Positions 63,819-64,000 of a DNA stretch of 64,000 nucleotides are shown here, piece after piece. Numbering within the stretch: the stretch's first letter is position 1; the number at the start of each line of letters is the position of its first letter. Below the pieces are notes generated by a model. The model saw nothing but the letters and a program-made list of their open reading frames with translations. It was not told the origin of the DNA and searched no databases. The translations under genes and the position numbers were made by a program. This DNA comes from Ichthyophthirius multifiliis (Eukaryota > Ciliophora > Oligohymenophorea > Hymenostomatida): contig NW_004086389.1 of the NCBI RefSeq assembly GCF_000220395.1, positions 1 through 64,000 on the forward strand. Direction: 5' to 3'.

Positions 63819-64000
63819 TCATTTAAAACCTTTATCAATTTTTTAACATGTTTCTTCTAATAATTTAATTAAAGAATCAGTTGTACTTTCTCTTTATTAT
63901 CTTTCTGTCTTTGATTTTTGTTAAATAAATAAATTTATTTTTAAATTATAAAATTATTACCTAAAGCTCTTCTTAAATTTTTTCATGTATATCTTCAATC
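63819..64000 (-). CDS. SF-assemblin/beta-giardin-like protein, C-terminal part
   Basis: Partial minus-strand gene running off the right edge; TGA at 63819-63821, intron 63909-63960 (52 bp, in phase). The visible C-terminal ~40 residues read IEDIHEKIQEEL, then TERQQRESTTDSL, then IKLLEETCQKID before the end. This matches the conserved tail of SF-assemblin/beta-giardin ('R..RE.TEE.LL.LLEETC.RI'). These proteins form striated fibres attached to basal bodies. Only the tail is seen, so the family call is moderate. Confidence 0.6.

Noticed and set aside
1-64000. Bacterial or organelle origin
   Set aside because: GT-AG introns throughout, TAA/TAG as Gln, and eukaryotic proteins (CBP80, adaptin appendage, AROM) rule it out.
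1-64000. CRISPR array, tRNA, rRNA or telomere repeats
   Set aside because: No spaced direct repeats, no GC-richer cloverleaf-like segment, no rRNA core motif and no CCCCAA-type repeat were seen.

Overview
This window looks like macronuclear DNA of an oligohymenophorean ciliate. TAA and TAG fall inside every convincing reading frame, at positions that behave as glutamine, and only TGA ends genes (nuclear code 6). The sequence is extremely AT-rich. Introns are GT-AG and mostly 37-120 bp. The base composition, intron size and gene style are closest to what I know of Ichthyophthirius or Tetrahymena, but the species is an inference. Genes were read by eye with TAA/TAG = Gln, joining exons by splice phase. 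Open reading frames called with the standard code are nearly all shadows of genes in other frames.

Layout: (1) 0.25-2.8 kb, minus: Gln-rich protein with one zinc-finger-like motif and a poly-Gln run made of TAA repeats. (2) 2.8-7.1 kb: mostly non-coding, but 4.9-6.1 kb is a decayed copy of part of the gene at 27.8 kb. (3) 7.1-11.6 kb, plus: large secreted or membrane protein (WD-like propeller, beta-rich and Cys-rich parts, C-terminal membrane segment). (4) 12.0-15.4 kb: a small MGCG-starting protein, then a VHS-like/coiled-coil/alpha-adaptin-appendage protein. (5) 16.2-23.2 kb: a cyclic-nucleotide-gated K+ channel (minus) and a two-domain cyclic-nucleotide-binding protein (plus), sharing a 246-bp divergent spacer. 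(6) 23.7-24.9 kb: broken sugar/organic-ion transporter. (7) 25.0-37.4 kb: low-complexity and helical or coiled-coil proteins. (8) 37.7-42.7 kb, minus: membrane RING-H2 ligase and a plasma-membrane Ca2+-ATPase-like protein with altered catalytic motifs. (9) 44.7-49.3 kb: pentafunctional AROM protein of the shikimate pathway. (10) 49.4-63.7 kb: several coiled-coil proteins, a small membrane protein, the cap-binding subunit CBP80 and a multi-pass membrane protein. (11) The right edge carries the end of an SF-assemblin-like gene.

A recurring feature is single-base breaks of reading frame, almost always in A or T runs and nearly always cured by one more base. They may be sequencing errors or real, so the affected genes are reported as genes with breaks noted.

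Most genes are unrelated housekeeping or structural genes. Plausible functional groupings are cyclic-nucleotide signalling (channel plus binding protein), vesicle traffic (the appendage protein), and cytoskeleton or cilia (coiled-coil genes plus SF-assemblin). No rRNA, tRNA, CRISPR, telomere repeat or virus-like gene was seen.
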